From the NCBI GenBank assembly GCA_025357915.1, contig JANYLH010000004.1, positions 1 through 64,000 on the forward strand: 64,000 bases of DNA, read 5' to 3'. Shown piece after piece: positions 34,018 to 42,759 of the stretch (positions are counted from its first letter, which is position 1; each line of letters begins with the position of its first letter). Below the pieces are notes generated by a model. That model worked only from the letters and a program-made list of their open reading frames with translations, was not told the origin of the DNA and searched no databases. Both the position numbers and the translations under genes were made by a program. The stretch is from Gammaproteobacteria bacterium. Its GTDB lineage: Bacteria > Pseudomonadota > Gammaproteobacteria > Steroidobacterales > Steroidobacteraceae.

Positions 34018-35597
34018 TATTTGGGCTCGACCGCCAGCTTCTGCCACTGCTCGTCGGTGTCGACGACCATCGGGCGCAGCAGGATCACCAGCTCGGTGTG
34101 GACTTCGGTACGCTGCTGGCTTCGAAACAGGTGGCCGAGCCAGGGCACGCTGCCCAGGCCCGGGATGCGGTAGTCCTGCGCTGCGCGCGTGGTGCGCATC
34201 AGGCCGCCGATCACGATCAGCTGACCGCTGTTGGCCTTGACGATGCTGTCGGATTCGCGCACCTGGCTGAAGGCGAGGGGCAGGCTGTCGGTGGCGCCGG
34301 CAATGGTCACCTGCTTGACCTTTTCCGTGACCTCGCTGATCGTCGGGTGGATATGCAGGATGACCTGGCCGCCCTCGGCAATCTGCGGCGTGACATCCAG
34401 GGCGATGCCGGAGAAGAACTGCGCCAGCGAGACGTCGCGGTTGGTCACCGGCGTGGTGCTCGCCACGGTGTTGCTCGACACCCCGGTCACGAAGTATTCA
34501 TCGGCGCCCGCCTTGATCACGGCTTTCTGGTTGTTGAGCGTCGAGACCCGCGGGCTCGACAGCACGCGCGTCTTGCCCTGCGTGCTCAGCAGTTCGATGT
34601 AGGCGTTGAAATCCGCGGTATTGACGGCGAGCGCGAAGGCGCCGCCCAGCGTATTGCTGATCGCGCTGCTGATGGTGTTGCCCGGCCCGATCGTGACCGG
34701 CTTGGAGGGCTGGTTGAGGAGGCTCGCGGCGCCGAAGCCGTTCTGGGGGCCGGTAGCAAAGCCGCCGATGGTGGTGCCGGCGTTGTGGCCGATCGCGGCC
34801 CAGTTGATGCCGGCCTGGAAGCCGCTCGAGAGCTCCACCTCGAGGATCTTCGCTTCCAGCACCACCTGGCGCGTCGAGATGTTCTGGATCTGGTCGAGGA
34901 ATTTCTTGACCTCGCGCAGCTCACGCGGCAAGGCGCGTACCGCGATGATGCCGGACTCTGCGTTGACGACCACCTGATGCCCGCGGTCGTTGCCGACGAT
35001 CGACTGCAGGCTCGCATTCAGGCCGTACCAGAAATCGGAGGATGAGCGTGTGGAGATGCTGGTGCCGGTGATCTCCTTGACGCGCTCGGCCTGCGCGCCG
35101 GTGCCTTCCGCGAACACGCTGCCGGCCGGTTCGCTCAGCGCGTTCGCCTGCGAGCTCTCGCCGCTGTTCTGGCCGCCCTGGTTCTGGCCGGACCCCGAAC
35201 CACTGCTGCCCTGGCCGACCTGGCCTGAGGAGACGCGGGTGCGCGAGGTGCCGCGGCGCTCGATGTCGAGGTAATTGATCTGGAACAACTTGGTCTGCAG
35301 CACGGGCGGTACGATGACGAAGCCGTTGGGCATGCGCCGGTAATCGTAGCCGTAGGCATCGCCGAGCGCGTCGAGCACCTCGGTGATGGTCACGTTCTTG
35401 AGCTTCAGGCTGATGGTGCCGCTGATGCCCGGCTCGAACACCATGTTGTAGGGGGTGCCGTCGGCCAGGCCCTCGAAGAAGGCGCGCGCCGGCGCATCGA
35501 CCACCGCGACATCGAAGCGCGCATCGTCGGCACGTGCCGCGGACGCGAGCACGCCGGACAGCAGGGCCAGCATGACCAGGGTTCTTGAAGGCTTCAT
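34017..35597 (-). CDS. mshL: MSHA outer-membrane secretin MshL (PilQ/GspD family)
   Basis: A 526-residue secretin with a signal peptide (about 1-23), an STN/N0-like domain (SLKLKNVTITEVLDALGDAYG), an N1-type domain and the C-terminal secretin barrel (GGLMRTTRAAQDYRIPGLGSVPWLGHLF). A Ser/Gly/Gln-rich linker occupies about 130-160. Unlike Vibrio MshL no lipobox is evident. It forms the pilus exit pore. It overlaps mshK by 4 bp. Confidence 0.93.
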   Translation of the reverse strand: MKPSRTLVMLALLSGVLASAARADDARFDVAVVDAPARAFFEGLADGTPYNMVFEPGISGTISLKLKNVTITEVLDALGDAYGYDYRRMPNGFVIVPPVLQTKLFQINYLDIERRGTSRTRVSSGQVGQGSSGSGSGQNQGGQNSGESSQANALSEPAGSVFAEGTGAQAERVKEITGTSISTRSSSDFWYGLNASLQSIVGNDRGHQVVVNAESGIIAVRALPRELREVKKFLDQIQNISTRQVVLEAKILEVELSSGFQAGINWAAIGHNAGTTIGGFATGPQNGFGAASLLNQPSKPVTIGPGNTISSAISNTLGGAFALAVNTADFNAYIELLSTQGKTRVLSSPRVSTLNNQKAVIKAGADEYFVTGVSSNTVASTTPVTNRDVSLAQFFSGIALDVTPQIAEGGQVILHIHPTISEVTEKVKQVTIAGATDSLPLAFSQVRESDSIVKANSGQLIVIGGLMRTTRAAQDYRIPGLGSVPWLGHLFRSQQRTEVHTELVILLRPMVVDTDEQWQKLAVEPK

Positions 35598-35950
35598 GGA
35601 TTCACTCCGCTCACTGCCCGGGCCGGGTAGACCGTGGGCTTCTTGATCATGGCCAGGGCGTGGGGCAGGCGCAGTTCCTGCGCGCGGCCCGCGTAGCGGT
35701 AGCGCACGCCATCCTCGAGAACCTCCTCGATCAGGTAGGGGCCGACCGAGTCACCGCTGCGTACGAATTCGCCGTTGAAGATCGCGCCGCGCTTGCCGCC
35801 TGAGGTCAGCACTGCGCTCAGCACCGGCGCCGGATCGCGCGGCGCGCCCGCGGCTACGGCCTGCGGCGGCCGCGTCGGGTCGCGCAGCTTTCCGGCGGCG
35901 GCGAGCGGTGCCAGCGCGCCGAGGCAGCAAAACAGCATGAGCGCTCTCAT
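35594..35950 (-). CDS. mshK: MSHA biogenesis protein MshK-like (PilP-type)
   Basis: A 118-residue periplasmic protein with a signal peptide (about 1-19) and the start of the mature protein LRDPTRPP, as in MshK/PilP-like linkers. The short domain (VRSGDSVGPYLIEEVLEDGVRY) resembles the HR domain that contacts the secretin. The ATG at 35950 overlaps mshJ by 4 bp. Confidence 0.83.
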   Translation of the reverse strand: MRALMLFCCLGALAPLAAAGKLRDPTRPPQAVAAGAPRDPAPVLSAVLTSGGKRGAIFNGEFVRSGDSVGPYLIEEVLEDGVRYRYAGRAQELRLPHALAMIKKPTVYPARAVSGVNP

Positions 35951-36624
35951 ACCTTCATCCATTCGCGCGACAGGCTGAGCGCACCGATGACGATGCGCAC
36001 GCGACTGATCGGGTAGCTGCCGACCGTCAGGTCGAGCTGCTGCCAGTGGACGCGCCACGGGAGCGCCTCGAGTGAGCGCAGGTAGGCGACGATGGAGGCA
36101 TAGTCGCCCTCGACGACCATTTCAACCGGATGCAGGAACGGTCCGCGGTCGTCGCTGGCGATCGGCAGGTCGTCCTTTGCAGATTGCGCCTGCGACAGGC
36201 TTTCGACCGGGAGGTTCGCCAGGCTGACGAGCGTCAGTCCCTGCTGCCGGGTCAGGATTTCGCGCAGCAGGTCGGCGACACGTTCCGGGGCCACATAGCC
36301 TTGCGCCACGGTCTGCAGTTCGGCGTCGAGTTCACCGAGCTTGCCTTTGAGCGCGAGGTTGCGCCGGGCGGCGATCACCAATGGGTCGTCGGTGGCGGCG
36401 GCGCCAGCCTGATCGATGGCGGCCATCTGCTCACGCGCCTCGGTCAGGCGTTGCTCGGCCTGGCGGCCGCGGGCCTGGAGCGGAGCCATGAGGAGCGATT
36501 GCCAGGAGAAATACACGACGGTCACTGCGGCGGCGAAGATCATGCCGCGCTCGCGCACTGCCAGCGCATCGAAGCGCTCGACGAGCGGTGCGAGCCGCCT
36601 GCTGACGTTGCCGAGTGCGTTCAT
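35947..36624 (-). CDS. mshJ: MSHA biogenesis protein MshJ (PilO-like)
   Basis: A 225-residue inner-membrane protein. A single helix at about 28-48 is followed by a coiled coil and a PilO-like ferredoxin-fold domain (HPVEMVVEGDYASIVAYLRSLEALPW). It is the PilO counterpart of the alignment subcomplex. Overlaps of 4 bp join it to its neighbours on both sides. Confidence 0.88.
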   Translation of the reverse strand: MNALGNVSRRLAPLVERFDALAVRERGMIFAAAVTVVYFSWQSLLMAPLQARGRQAEQRLTEAREQMAAIDQAGAAATDDPLVIAARRNLALKGKLGELDAELQTVAQGYVAPERVADLLREILTRQQGLTLVSLANLPVESLSQAQSAKDDLPIASDDRGPFLHPVEMVVEGDYASIVAYLRSLEALPWRVHWQQLDLTVGSYPISRVRIVIGALSLSREWMKV

Positions 36625-37250
36625 TTGGCGACCTCGCGGGCGGGAAATTTCAGGCCGGGAGCGTCGATCTCGAAGACCATGCGCGCCGGCGCATCCTCGG
36701 GCCCGGCACGCCGGAGCGCGATCCGCTCGAAGCGCACGCCCGCGAGTGCACGCTCACCGGCCAGGGCGGCCAGGTAAACGGGCACGAGGCGCGCATCGCT
36801 GGTGCCACCCTGCATGGCCAGTCGCCCGTCGCCTGACCCCAATACGATGCTGCTCAGCCAGACGCCCTCGAGCTGCGCCCGGGCCAGGGCCTCGAGGCGC
36901 GCGGCAAAGCCGGTGGCCGGCGTGCCGGCGCCGCGGTGCACGATGTCGAGGGCACGTTCACGCGCGGCGATCTCGGCGCTCAGGTCCTTGGCCTCGCCCT
37001 CCAGTTCGGCGATCGACTGCGTGGGGTGTGCCGCAGCGCTGGCGCGCGCGGCCATCGACAGCGAGGCGGTCTGCTGTTGCTCGAGCAGGGCGACCGAGCG
37101 CTCGATGCGGTGCGTACGCCAGGCGCCAAAGATCACCAGGCCGGCGAGGCTGACGATCATCACGCCGAGGCCGACGCCAATGGTGAAGGCCGAGAACAGC
37201 CGCTTCTCGGCGCCCAGGATCGGCTGATAGAGGTTGACCTGCTGTTCCAT
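36621..37250 (-). CDS. MSHA biogenesis protein MshI2 (PilN-like)
   Basis: A 209-residue bitopic protein. The short cytoplasmic N-terminus QQVNLYQPILG resembles the PilN motif that binds PilM; the helix is at about 20-45, then a coiled coil and a periplasmic domain. With the PilM-like mshI and the PilO-like mshJ it makes up the alignment complex. Confidence 0.85.
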   Translation of the reverse strand: MEQQVNLYQPILGAEKRLFSAFTIGVGLGVMIVSLAGLVIFGAWRTHRIERSVALLEQQQTASLSMAARASAAAHPTQSIAELEGEAKDLSAEIAARERALDIVHRGAGTPATGFAARLEALARAQLEGVWLSSIVLGSGDGRLAMQGGTSDARLVPVYLAALAGERALAGVRFERIALRRAGPEDAPARMVFEIDAPGLKFPAREVAK

Positions 37251-37259
37251 GATGGGCGC

Positions 37260-38198
37260 TCAGAGCGAGCGGCGTTCCTCGCGCATCGCAGCGCCAACCG
37301 CCAGCAGGCATTCGCCCTGGGTTTCCACTGCGACCGGCGCGGCGCAGTGCAGCAGTTTGTTGAGATCGAGCGCCGCCACTTCGAAGCCCGTCTCGCGGCC
37401 CAGGTCCGCAGCCAGCGCCTCGGCATGCGCGCTGGTGGGCGAAATGGCAATGTGCGTGATGGGGGGTTGGTCGAAGTGCCGTTCGTAGTAGTCCAGGGAG
37501 CGCTGCAGCTCCAGGACGATGCCGCTGGCGTCGTAGGCTGGGTCAGACTCATTCTCCGGGGCGAGTTTCATGGCGGCCCGCAGGTCGATCTGCCGAGCGA
37601 AGTAGAAGGTGCGTCCCTGTACCAGGATAACGGAGGCCGTCGACTCGCCCAGATGCACGAGCGCGACGCCGCGCGCTGCGGCCGGGAGCGCCGCGGCGAG
37701 GTTGCGCAGGCACAGTTCGGGAACGTCGACGACACTGAAGGTCGGTACCGTGGCCAGCGCCGCGGCGTAGCGGTCGATGGCGCCGCGTTTGGCGGCCACC
37801 GCGTACATCATGCGGCCCTGGCCGCCGCGGTTCTGCGCGGGCACGTCGAAGACGTCGATCACCGCGTCCTCAACCTCGATGTCGATCGCATCCTTCAACT
37901 TCCAGCGGATCGCGGCGCGCAGTTCGGCCGGCGGCACCTCCGGAGCTTCGACGAGAGCGAGCTGGTAGTCGGATGCATGCAGCACGGCGCTGATCGGCAG
38001 CCGGGGCAGGTTCGCGGCGCGGATCGCAGCGGCCACGGCCTCGGCGCCGCCGGCGGGATCAACAAGGAGCGATTCGCAGCGATCGAGCGCGGCGCGTTCG
38101 CCGCTACCCGAGACCACGGCGAGGGCGATCCGGTCGCGACCGAATGCGATTCCGACCCGCCCTTTCGCCTCGGCGGTCTTCTTCAGCAATCCGAACAC
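37260..38198 (-). CDS. mshI: MSHA biogenesis protein MshI (PilM-like)
   Basis: First gene of the pilus operon; an actin-fold, PilM-like cytoplasmic protein of about 312 residues. The GTG at 38198 is chosen because GGAG lies 6 bases upstream and the protein then begins FGLLKK, the family start; another GTG at 38210 is in frame. Recognisable parts are GRVGIAFGRDRIALAVV and WKLKDAIDIEVEDAVIDVFDVP. It would recruit the PilN-like protein to the inner membrane. Confidence 0.88.
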   Translation of the reverse strand: MFGLLKKTAEAKGRVGIAFGRDRIALAVVSGSGERAALDRCESLLVDPAGGAEAVAAAIRAANLPRLPISAVLHASDYQLALVEAPEVPPAELRAAIRWKLKDAIDIEVEDAVIDVFDVPAQNRGGQGRMMYAVAAKRGAIDRYAAALATVPTFSVVDVPELCLRNLAAALPAAARGVALVHLGESTASVILVQGRTFYFARQIDLRAAMKLAPENESDPAYDASGIVLELQRSLDYYERHFDQPPITHIAISPTSAHAEALAADLGRETGFEVAALDLNKLLHCAAPVAVETQGECLLAVGAAMREERRSL

Positions 38199-38324
38199 AG
38201 GGTTCTCCACTTCGCACGGACGTGTCCACCTATCAAGGTGTTGCCTCCTGTAGCGGACCGCCGGGCGGAATCTTGAGGAAAACGCCGGCTCAGGCTGCGA
38301 CTTTGGCCGCAGCGGCGGGTGGAA

Positions 38325-38340
38325 CGTGAGCGGGGTCACA
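38325..38340 (-). promoter_or_regulatory. CRP-like operator in the mshI / DUF885 intergenic region
   Basis: Read on the minus strand, TGTGA-CCCCGC-TCACG matches nine of ten dyad bases of the CRP consensus. It lies about 127 bp upstream of mshI and 98 bp upstream of the divergent DUF885 gene, so it could serve either. It has the same one-base deviation as the site before mshA. Confidence 0.55.
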
Positions 38341-38437
38341 GTCGGAGGCGGAACGCCCGGCCGGCCCGCGAATTGATCCGGCCGTCAAAACGGCGGATAT
38401 TGTCGGCCCCAGGCCGTCGCCCCTGAAGGAGTATTCG

Positions 38438-40234
38438 ATGATCAACCCGTTCCGCTTCATTCGCAGCTGTGCCGTCCTGGGCGCGCTGCTCGCTGCACCG
38501 GTGCTGGCTGCGAACAGCGTGCACGACAACCTAGTGGCCCTGGCCCAGGATGTGACCTTTACTTCCGCAGCGCTGTTCCCCATGCAGGCCACGGCGCTCG
38601 GCATCCCGGGCCACGACGGCGAGCTCGAGGTACCGAGCGAGGCGAACCGCGCGGCCTACACGGCGCGCCTGGAGCAATGGCAGCAGCGACTGGGCGAAAT
38701 CACGGCGGGATTCCCGGCCGACACCTCGCTCCAGGACCGCAATGACGCCAGGCTGATCGGCGCGGACCTGATCGCGCGTCTCAACGCACAACGTATCTAC
38801 CAGCTCGATCGCAAGGACTTCGGCGGCGCCGCCAATGCCGTGCTCGATTCCGTGTTCACTTTGTTCGAGATGCTGCCGGTCATTGGCCGGGAGGGTGCGA
38901 CGGCGAAGGATCAGGCCAGGGCCTGGGCGGACATCACCAGCCGCCTGGAAAAGGCGCCGGCTCACATCGCCGCCTCCCAGCAGCTGGTCACGATCCCCTG
39001 TCACCTGTTCGGCGTCGTGCGCGCGCAGCAACTCGATGGCGCGGCCGGTTTCTTCAAGGGTGCGTTGAGCGATGCGGCCAGCGCGCAACTGGGTGCGAAA
39101 TCCAGGGCCCTGGCGCGCTTCATCAGGGCGCGTGATGCCGCGCTGGAGGCGATGGCCGCAACCCGTGCCTTCATCGACGCGCACGTCGCCTCGTGGCCTG
39201 AAAATTACGCCATGGGCCGCGAAGCCTACGACCGGATGCTGCGCGATGAGCAGCTGCTGCCCTTCAACGCGAACGATATCGAACGCATGGGGCGCGACGA
39301 GCTGGGCCACGGCTGGGCGGAGGAAGCCTGGCTGACTTCGCTCGCGAAGCAGCAGGGCGTGGCTTTCGGCCCGGACACGGGTGGCGGCATGGCCCCCGGC
39401 GGCGCAGCCCTGATCGATTTCTACCACGACCGCATTGCCGAACTGACCCGCTTCATGAGCGAGCGCAACGTCGTGACGGTGCCGGCCTGGCTTGGTTCCA
39501 TGGTGGTGGTGGAAACGCCCGAATTCCTGCTGCCGGTATTGCCGGGCGCGAACATGAATCCACCGCGCCTGTTCGCCAGCTCAACCACGGGCTATTACTA
39601 CATCGCGCCGCCAAAATCCCTGGCCGCCGCCGCCGCGCGGCTCGACATGAACCAGGACTTCGACCGCGACCGCATCACCTCCACGGCGGCGCACGAGGCA
39701 ATGCCCGGCCACTTCCTGCAACTGTCGATCGCCAAGCGGCACCCGAATTTCATCCGCAAAATCCAGGGGAGCGGCGTGTTCGCGGAAGGCTGGGCGTTTT
39801 ATGGCGAGGAGATGTTTGTGAGGCTGGGGCTCTACGGCGATCACCTCGACGGCCGGCTGTTCACGGCACGCTGGGAGCGGGTGCGGGGCGCGCGGGCCAT
39901 CGCCGATCCGAAGCTCGCCAGCGGCGAATGGACTTATGAGCAGGCGGTCGACTTCTATGCCGCGCAGACCGGGTTCACCAGGGAAGCCGCCGCGGCGCAG
40001 GTCGCCAGCATTGCAACCGGGCCGGGGTACTACTACGCCTACACGGCCGGACGGGCGCAGATCCAGGAGATTTACGCGGCGTACACACTTAAGATGGGCG
40101 AGCGCGGCTCGCTGCACGATTTCCACGACCGCTTGCTGTCTTATGGCACGACGCCCTTTGCAGTGGTGGGACCGGAGCTGCTCGCCGATCTCGACAAGCC
40201 CGCCAGCGCCGTGCGCGCCGCCGCGAACTACTAG
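38438..40234 (+). CDS. DUF885 family exported protein, probable metallopeptidase-like
   Basis: A 598-residue protein with a signal peptide (about 1-25, ending VLAAN). The C-terminal half has TAAHEAMPGHFLQL, the conserved DUF885 motif with an HExxxGH arrangement suggestive of a metal-dependent peptidase, and FAEGWAFYGEEM, whose Glu could be a third ligand. The family's substrates are not established. AGGAG lies 8 bases before the ATG. A CRP-like site lies upstream. Confidence 0.88.
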   Translation: MINPFRFIRSCAVLGALLAAPVLAANSVHDNLVALAQDVTFTSAALFPMQATALGIPGHDGELEVPSEANRAAYTARLEQWQQRLGEITAGFPADTSLQDRNDARLIGADLIARLNAQRIYQLDRKDFGGAANAVLDSVFTLFEMLPVIGREGATAKDQARAWADITSRLEKAPAHIAASQQLVTIPCHLFGVVRAQQLDGAAGFFKGALSDAASAQLGAKSRALARFIRARDAALEAMAATRAFIDAHVASWPENYAMGREAYDRMLRDEQLLPFNANDIERMGRDELGHGWAEEAWLTSLAKQQGVAFGPDTGGGMAPGGAALIDFYHDRIAELTRFMSERNVVTVPAWLGSMVVVETPEFLLPVLPGANMNPPRLFASSTTGYYYIAPPKSLAAAAARLDMNQDFDRDRITSTAAHEAMPGHFLQLSIAKRHPNFIRKIQGSGVFAEGWAFYGEEMFVRLGLYGDHLDGRLFTARWERVRGARAIADPKLASGEWTYEQAVDFYAAQTGFTREAAAAQVASIATGPGYYYAYTAGRAQIQEIYAAYTLKMGERGSLHDFHDRLLSYGTTPFAVVGPELLADLDKPASAVRAAANY

Positions 40235-40240
40235 CGACGC

Positions 40241-41230
40241 ATGGCCGCGGCAGGGTCGTTGGCGACGCTCGCGGAGCTGGAGCGCGCGACCGAGCTGGTG
40301 CACGCCGTCGTGACCCCAACCCCGCAGTACGCCTGGCCGAAGCTGGCGCGGCACGCGGGCTGCGAAGTGTGGGTGAAGCACGAAAATCACACGCCGACCG
40401 GCGCCTTCAAGGTGCGCGGCGGCCTGGTGTATTTCGATCGTTTGCGCCATGCGCAACCGGATGTGCCGGGAGTGGTCACGGCGACGCGCGGCAATCACGG
40501 TCAGTCGATCTCGTTCGCCGCCGCGCGCGCCGGGATCAGCGCCACGATCTACGTGCCGTACGGCAACTCACCCGACCAGAACTCGGCCATGAGCGGGTTC
40601 GGCGCAACCGTGGTCGAATTTGGCAAAGACTTCGATGAGGCGAAGCACGAGGCGCACCGCGTCGCCACGCAGCGGGGGCTGCATTTCGTTCCCTCGTTCC
40701 ACCGCCACCTGGTGATGGGCGTCGCCACCTACGCGCTCGAATTCCTGCGCGCCGTGGCCGGACTCGACACGGTCTACGTCGGCGTTGGCATGGGTTCGGG
40801 AATCTGCGGCCTGATCCTGGCGCGTGACCTGCTGGGGCTCGGCACCGAGATCGTCGGTGTCTCGGCCGCCAACGCGCCGGCGACGGCACGTTCGTTCGCC
40901 GCCGGCCACCCGGTTTCGACACCGACCGCGCTCACCTTTGCCGACGGCATGGCCACGCGCGAGCCGAACGCCGAAGCCATTGCCATGATCTGCCGGGGCG
41001 CGGCGCGCGTGGTGGAGGTCAGCGAGGATGAGATCGCCGCCGCGGTGCGCCTTTATTTCGACGCTGCGCACCAGGTCGCAGAGGGCGCGGGCGCGGCGCC
41101 ACTCGCCGCGCTCATGCAGGAGCGCACGCGCCAGGCCGGCCGCCGCGTAGGCGTGATACTCAGTGGCGGCAATATCGAGCGCGCACGCTTCCTGCAGCTG
41201 CTGGGCGGCGCCACGCCGCTGGTGAAATAA
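40241..41230 (+). CDS. PLP-dependent threonine/serine dehydratase-like enzyme
   Basis: A 329-residue fold-type II PLP enzyme without a C-terminal ACT domain. The Schiff-base lysine is in HTPTGAFKVRGG, the PLP-ring asparagine in ATRGNHGQS, and a glycine-rich phosphate loop is GVGMGSGICG. The family is that of catabolic threonine dehydratase, serine racemase and related enzymes; the exact substrate is open. It begins 6 bp after the DUF885 gene. Confidence 0.88.
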   Translation: MAAAGSLATLAELERATELVHAVVTPTPQYAWPKLARHAGCEVWVKHENHTPTGAFKVRGGLVYFDRLRHAQPDVPGVVTATRGNHGQSISFAAARAGISATIYVPYGNSPDQNSAMSGFGATVVEFGKDFDEAKHEAHRVATQRGLHFVPSFHRHLVMGVATYALEFLRAVAGLDTVYVGVGMGSGICGLILARDLLGLGTEIVGVSAANAPATARSFAAGHPVSTPTALTFADGMATREPNAEAIAMICRGAARVVEVSEDEIAAAVRLYFDAAHQVAEGAGAAPLAALMQERTRQAGRRVGVILSGGNIERARFLQLLGGATPLVK

Positions 41231-41442
41231 GCGCTCGCGCGGCCCTTCCCGGGGCGACTTTACCGCCGCTTATTGGGGCACCGGCGCGAGCATAATTCCG
41301 GCCACCGACTGTCGCTTGCCATAATTGAACGGCAGCGCACACATCTGCTATCCGCCTCTCAAAACGAGCCGTTCCGCGCTCTGTACTTGCGGCCCCTGCT
41401 GCCCGCACAGTGGGGCCAGAGTTACAGTACAGGAGTCAGCCC

Positions 41443-41874
41443 ATGGGTGGGCTCTACACGCCGCGGACCGTCGTGGCAGTGCTGATCGGTGCCAGTGCGT
41501 GCTGGCTGAGTTCGCCGGCCCTTGCCGGTGACCTGGCGGGCTTTGTGCCCGAGAATCCCGGTACGCAGATCATGCTGTTCGTGACCCGGGCCATCGGCGC
41601 GCGCGGTCCCGGCGCCAGCACGTTCGGCCTGCGCTACGAGCGCGCCACGCCGCTGTCATCCGATCCAGGAGCCCGTTATTGCGCGCCACTGCGTCACCGC
41701 TCGCTGGTGGAGTTGCAGTTCGGGCGCGGCATGGCGCCGCGGATGCAGTTTGGCCCCCAGGTGACCTGGGATATGGGGCGTCGGAAGCTGGGGCCCACGA
41801 GCCTTGCAGCCACCGCGTGGCCGATCGCGATCCAGCAGATTTCGGGCACCGAGCTCACGACGGGGGCACGCTAG
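41443..41874 (+). CDS. Hypothetical exported protein
   Basis: A 143-residue protein from the ATG at 41443, with AGGAG 7 bases upstream. It has a signal peptide (about 1-28, ending PALAG). The mature part contains LRYERATPL and LVELQFGRGM; I recognise no family. The 210 bp upstream hold no other gene. Confidence 0.65.
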   Translation: MGGLYTPRTVVAVLIGASACWLSSPALAGDLAGFVPENPGTQIMLFVTRAIGARGPGASTFGLRYERATPLSSDPGARYCAPLRHRSLVELQFGRGMAPRMQFGPQVTWDMGRRKLGPTSLAATAWPIAIQQISGTELTTGAR

Positions 41875-41945
41875 AGCCCGGCTGACCTGGCGGGCATCGA
41901 GTCGGAGTATCCTGTCGATCCCCAACCCGTGAGGCAGGATCGACC

Positions 41946-42431
41946 GTGAGCAAGCGTATTGACGCCGCCGCCGTGACCGCGATCATCGGCACTTCGTATC
42001 CACCGCCGTTTGACCAACCCTGCCGTGCGCGTGAACGGCGCCGGCTGGGCGATGCCGCCGGCCTGACGCAGTTCGGCGTGAACCTGCTGCGCCTGGCGCC
42101 CGGCACCTGGTCAAGTCAGCGCCACTGGCACAGCCATGAAGACGAATTCGTGTACGTGCTCTCGGGCGTCGTCACGCTGGTGAGCGACGAGGGTGAAGAA
42201 GAGTTGCGCCCGGGCGACGCGGCGGGATTCAAGGCCGGCGTTGCCAACGGGCACACGCTGCAGAATCGCGGCACGGCGGACGTGCTGGTACTGGAAGTCG
42301 GCACGCGCGCGGGGGAGCAGGACGCCACCACTTATCCCGATATTGACCTGCGGGTGCCCGCCGGCGGGAAGCCGGTGATGTTCACGCACCGCGACGGCAC
42401 GCCGTACGAGGATGTGCGCCGCCGTCCGTAG
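41946..42431 (+). CDS. Cupin-domain protein
   Basis: A 161-residue single cupin. Motif 1 is RHWHSHEDEFVYVLSG with two His and a Glu for metal binding, and motif 2 is GVANGHTLQN with a further His. The N-terminus (SYPPPFDQPCRARERRRLG) is typical of small stand-alone cupins annotated as sugar isomerase-like or unknown. The start is the GTG at 41946. No substrate can be assigned. Confidence 0.88.
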   Translation: MSKRIDAAAVTAIIGTSYPPPFDQPCRARERRRLGDAAGLTQFGVNLLRLAPGTWSSQRHWHSHEDEFVYVLSGVVTLVSDEGEEELRPGDAAGFKAGVANGHTLQNRGTADVLVLEVGTRAGEQDATTYPDIDLRVPAGGKPVMFTHRDGTPYEDVRRRP

Positions 42432-42506
42432 CGACTTGCCGAAACTACGGGGCAAAACGTTTTCCGTGCCCGGGACGTGAGCTGGAGATAGTCCGGCAGC
42501 GGACGT

Positions 42507-42701
42507 ATGTATTTGGCATATTCGGAACTTGAGTTCGTCCATAAGGGCAAGGAAGGTGAGGGCAAGTTGGGCACAACCGTGGCGCTGACCGTGCTGTTCG
42601 GACCGATAGGTCTCCTCAAGCGCGGTCACGATGTGGATATCAAGGCGGGTACGCCGCTTGCTGCCGAAGTCGATCAGGGCTTCGATGCCGTGGTTCATTA
42701 G
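42507..42701 (+). CDS. Small hypothetical protein, possible gene remnant
   Basis: A 64-residue frame. The segment VALTVLFGPIGLLKRGHDVDIKAGT looks like the C-terminal end of larger exported or glycine-zipper proteins, in which a membrane-like stretch is followed by IKAGT and a short strand. There is no signal peptide and a stop lies just upstream in frame, so it may be a 5'-truncated remnant. I am unsure that it is expressed. Confidence 0.4.
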   Translation: MYLAYSELEFVHKGKEGEGKLGTTVALTVLFGPIGLLKRGHDVDIKAGTPLAAEVDQGFDAVVH

Positions 42702-42759
42702 GGAGCGATTGCGCAGCTGTGTTTGAGCCATCCGGAAACGCCAGGGGTTTCGGGCAACT

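Noticed and set aside
31849-34173. A 774-residue plus-strand frame opposite mshG and mshE
   Set aside because: Composition is that of an antisense shadow in high-GC DNA, while mshE and mshG on the other strand carry all family motifs.
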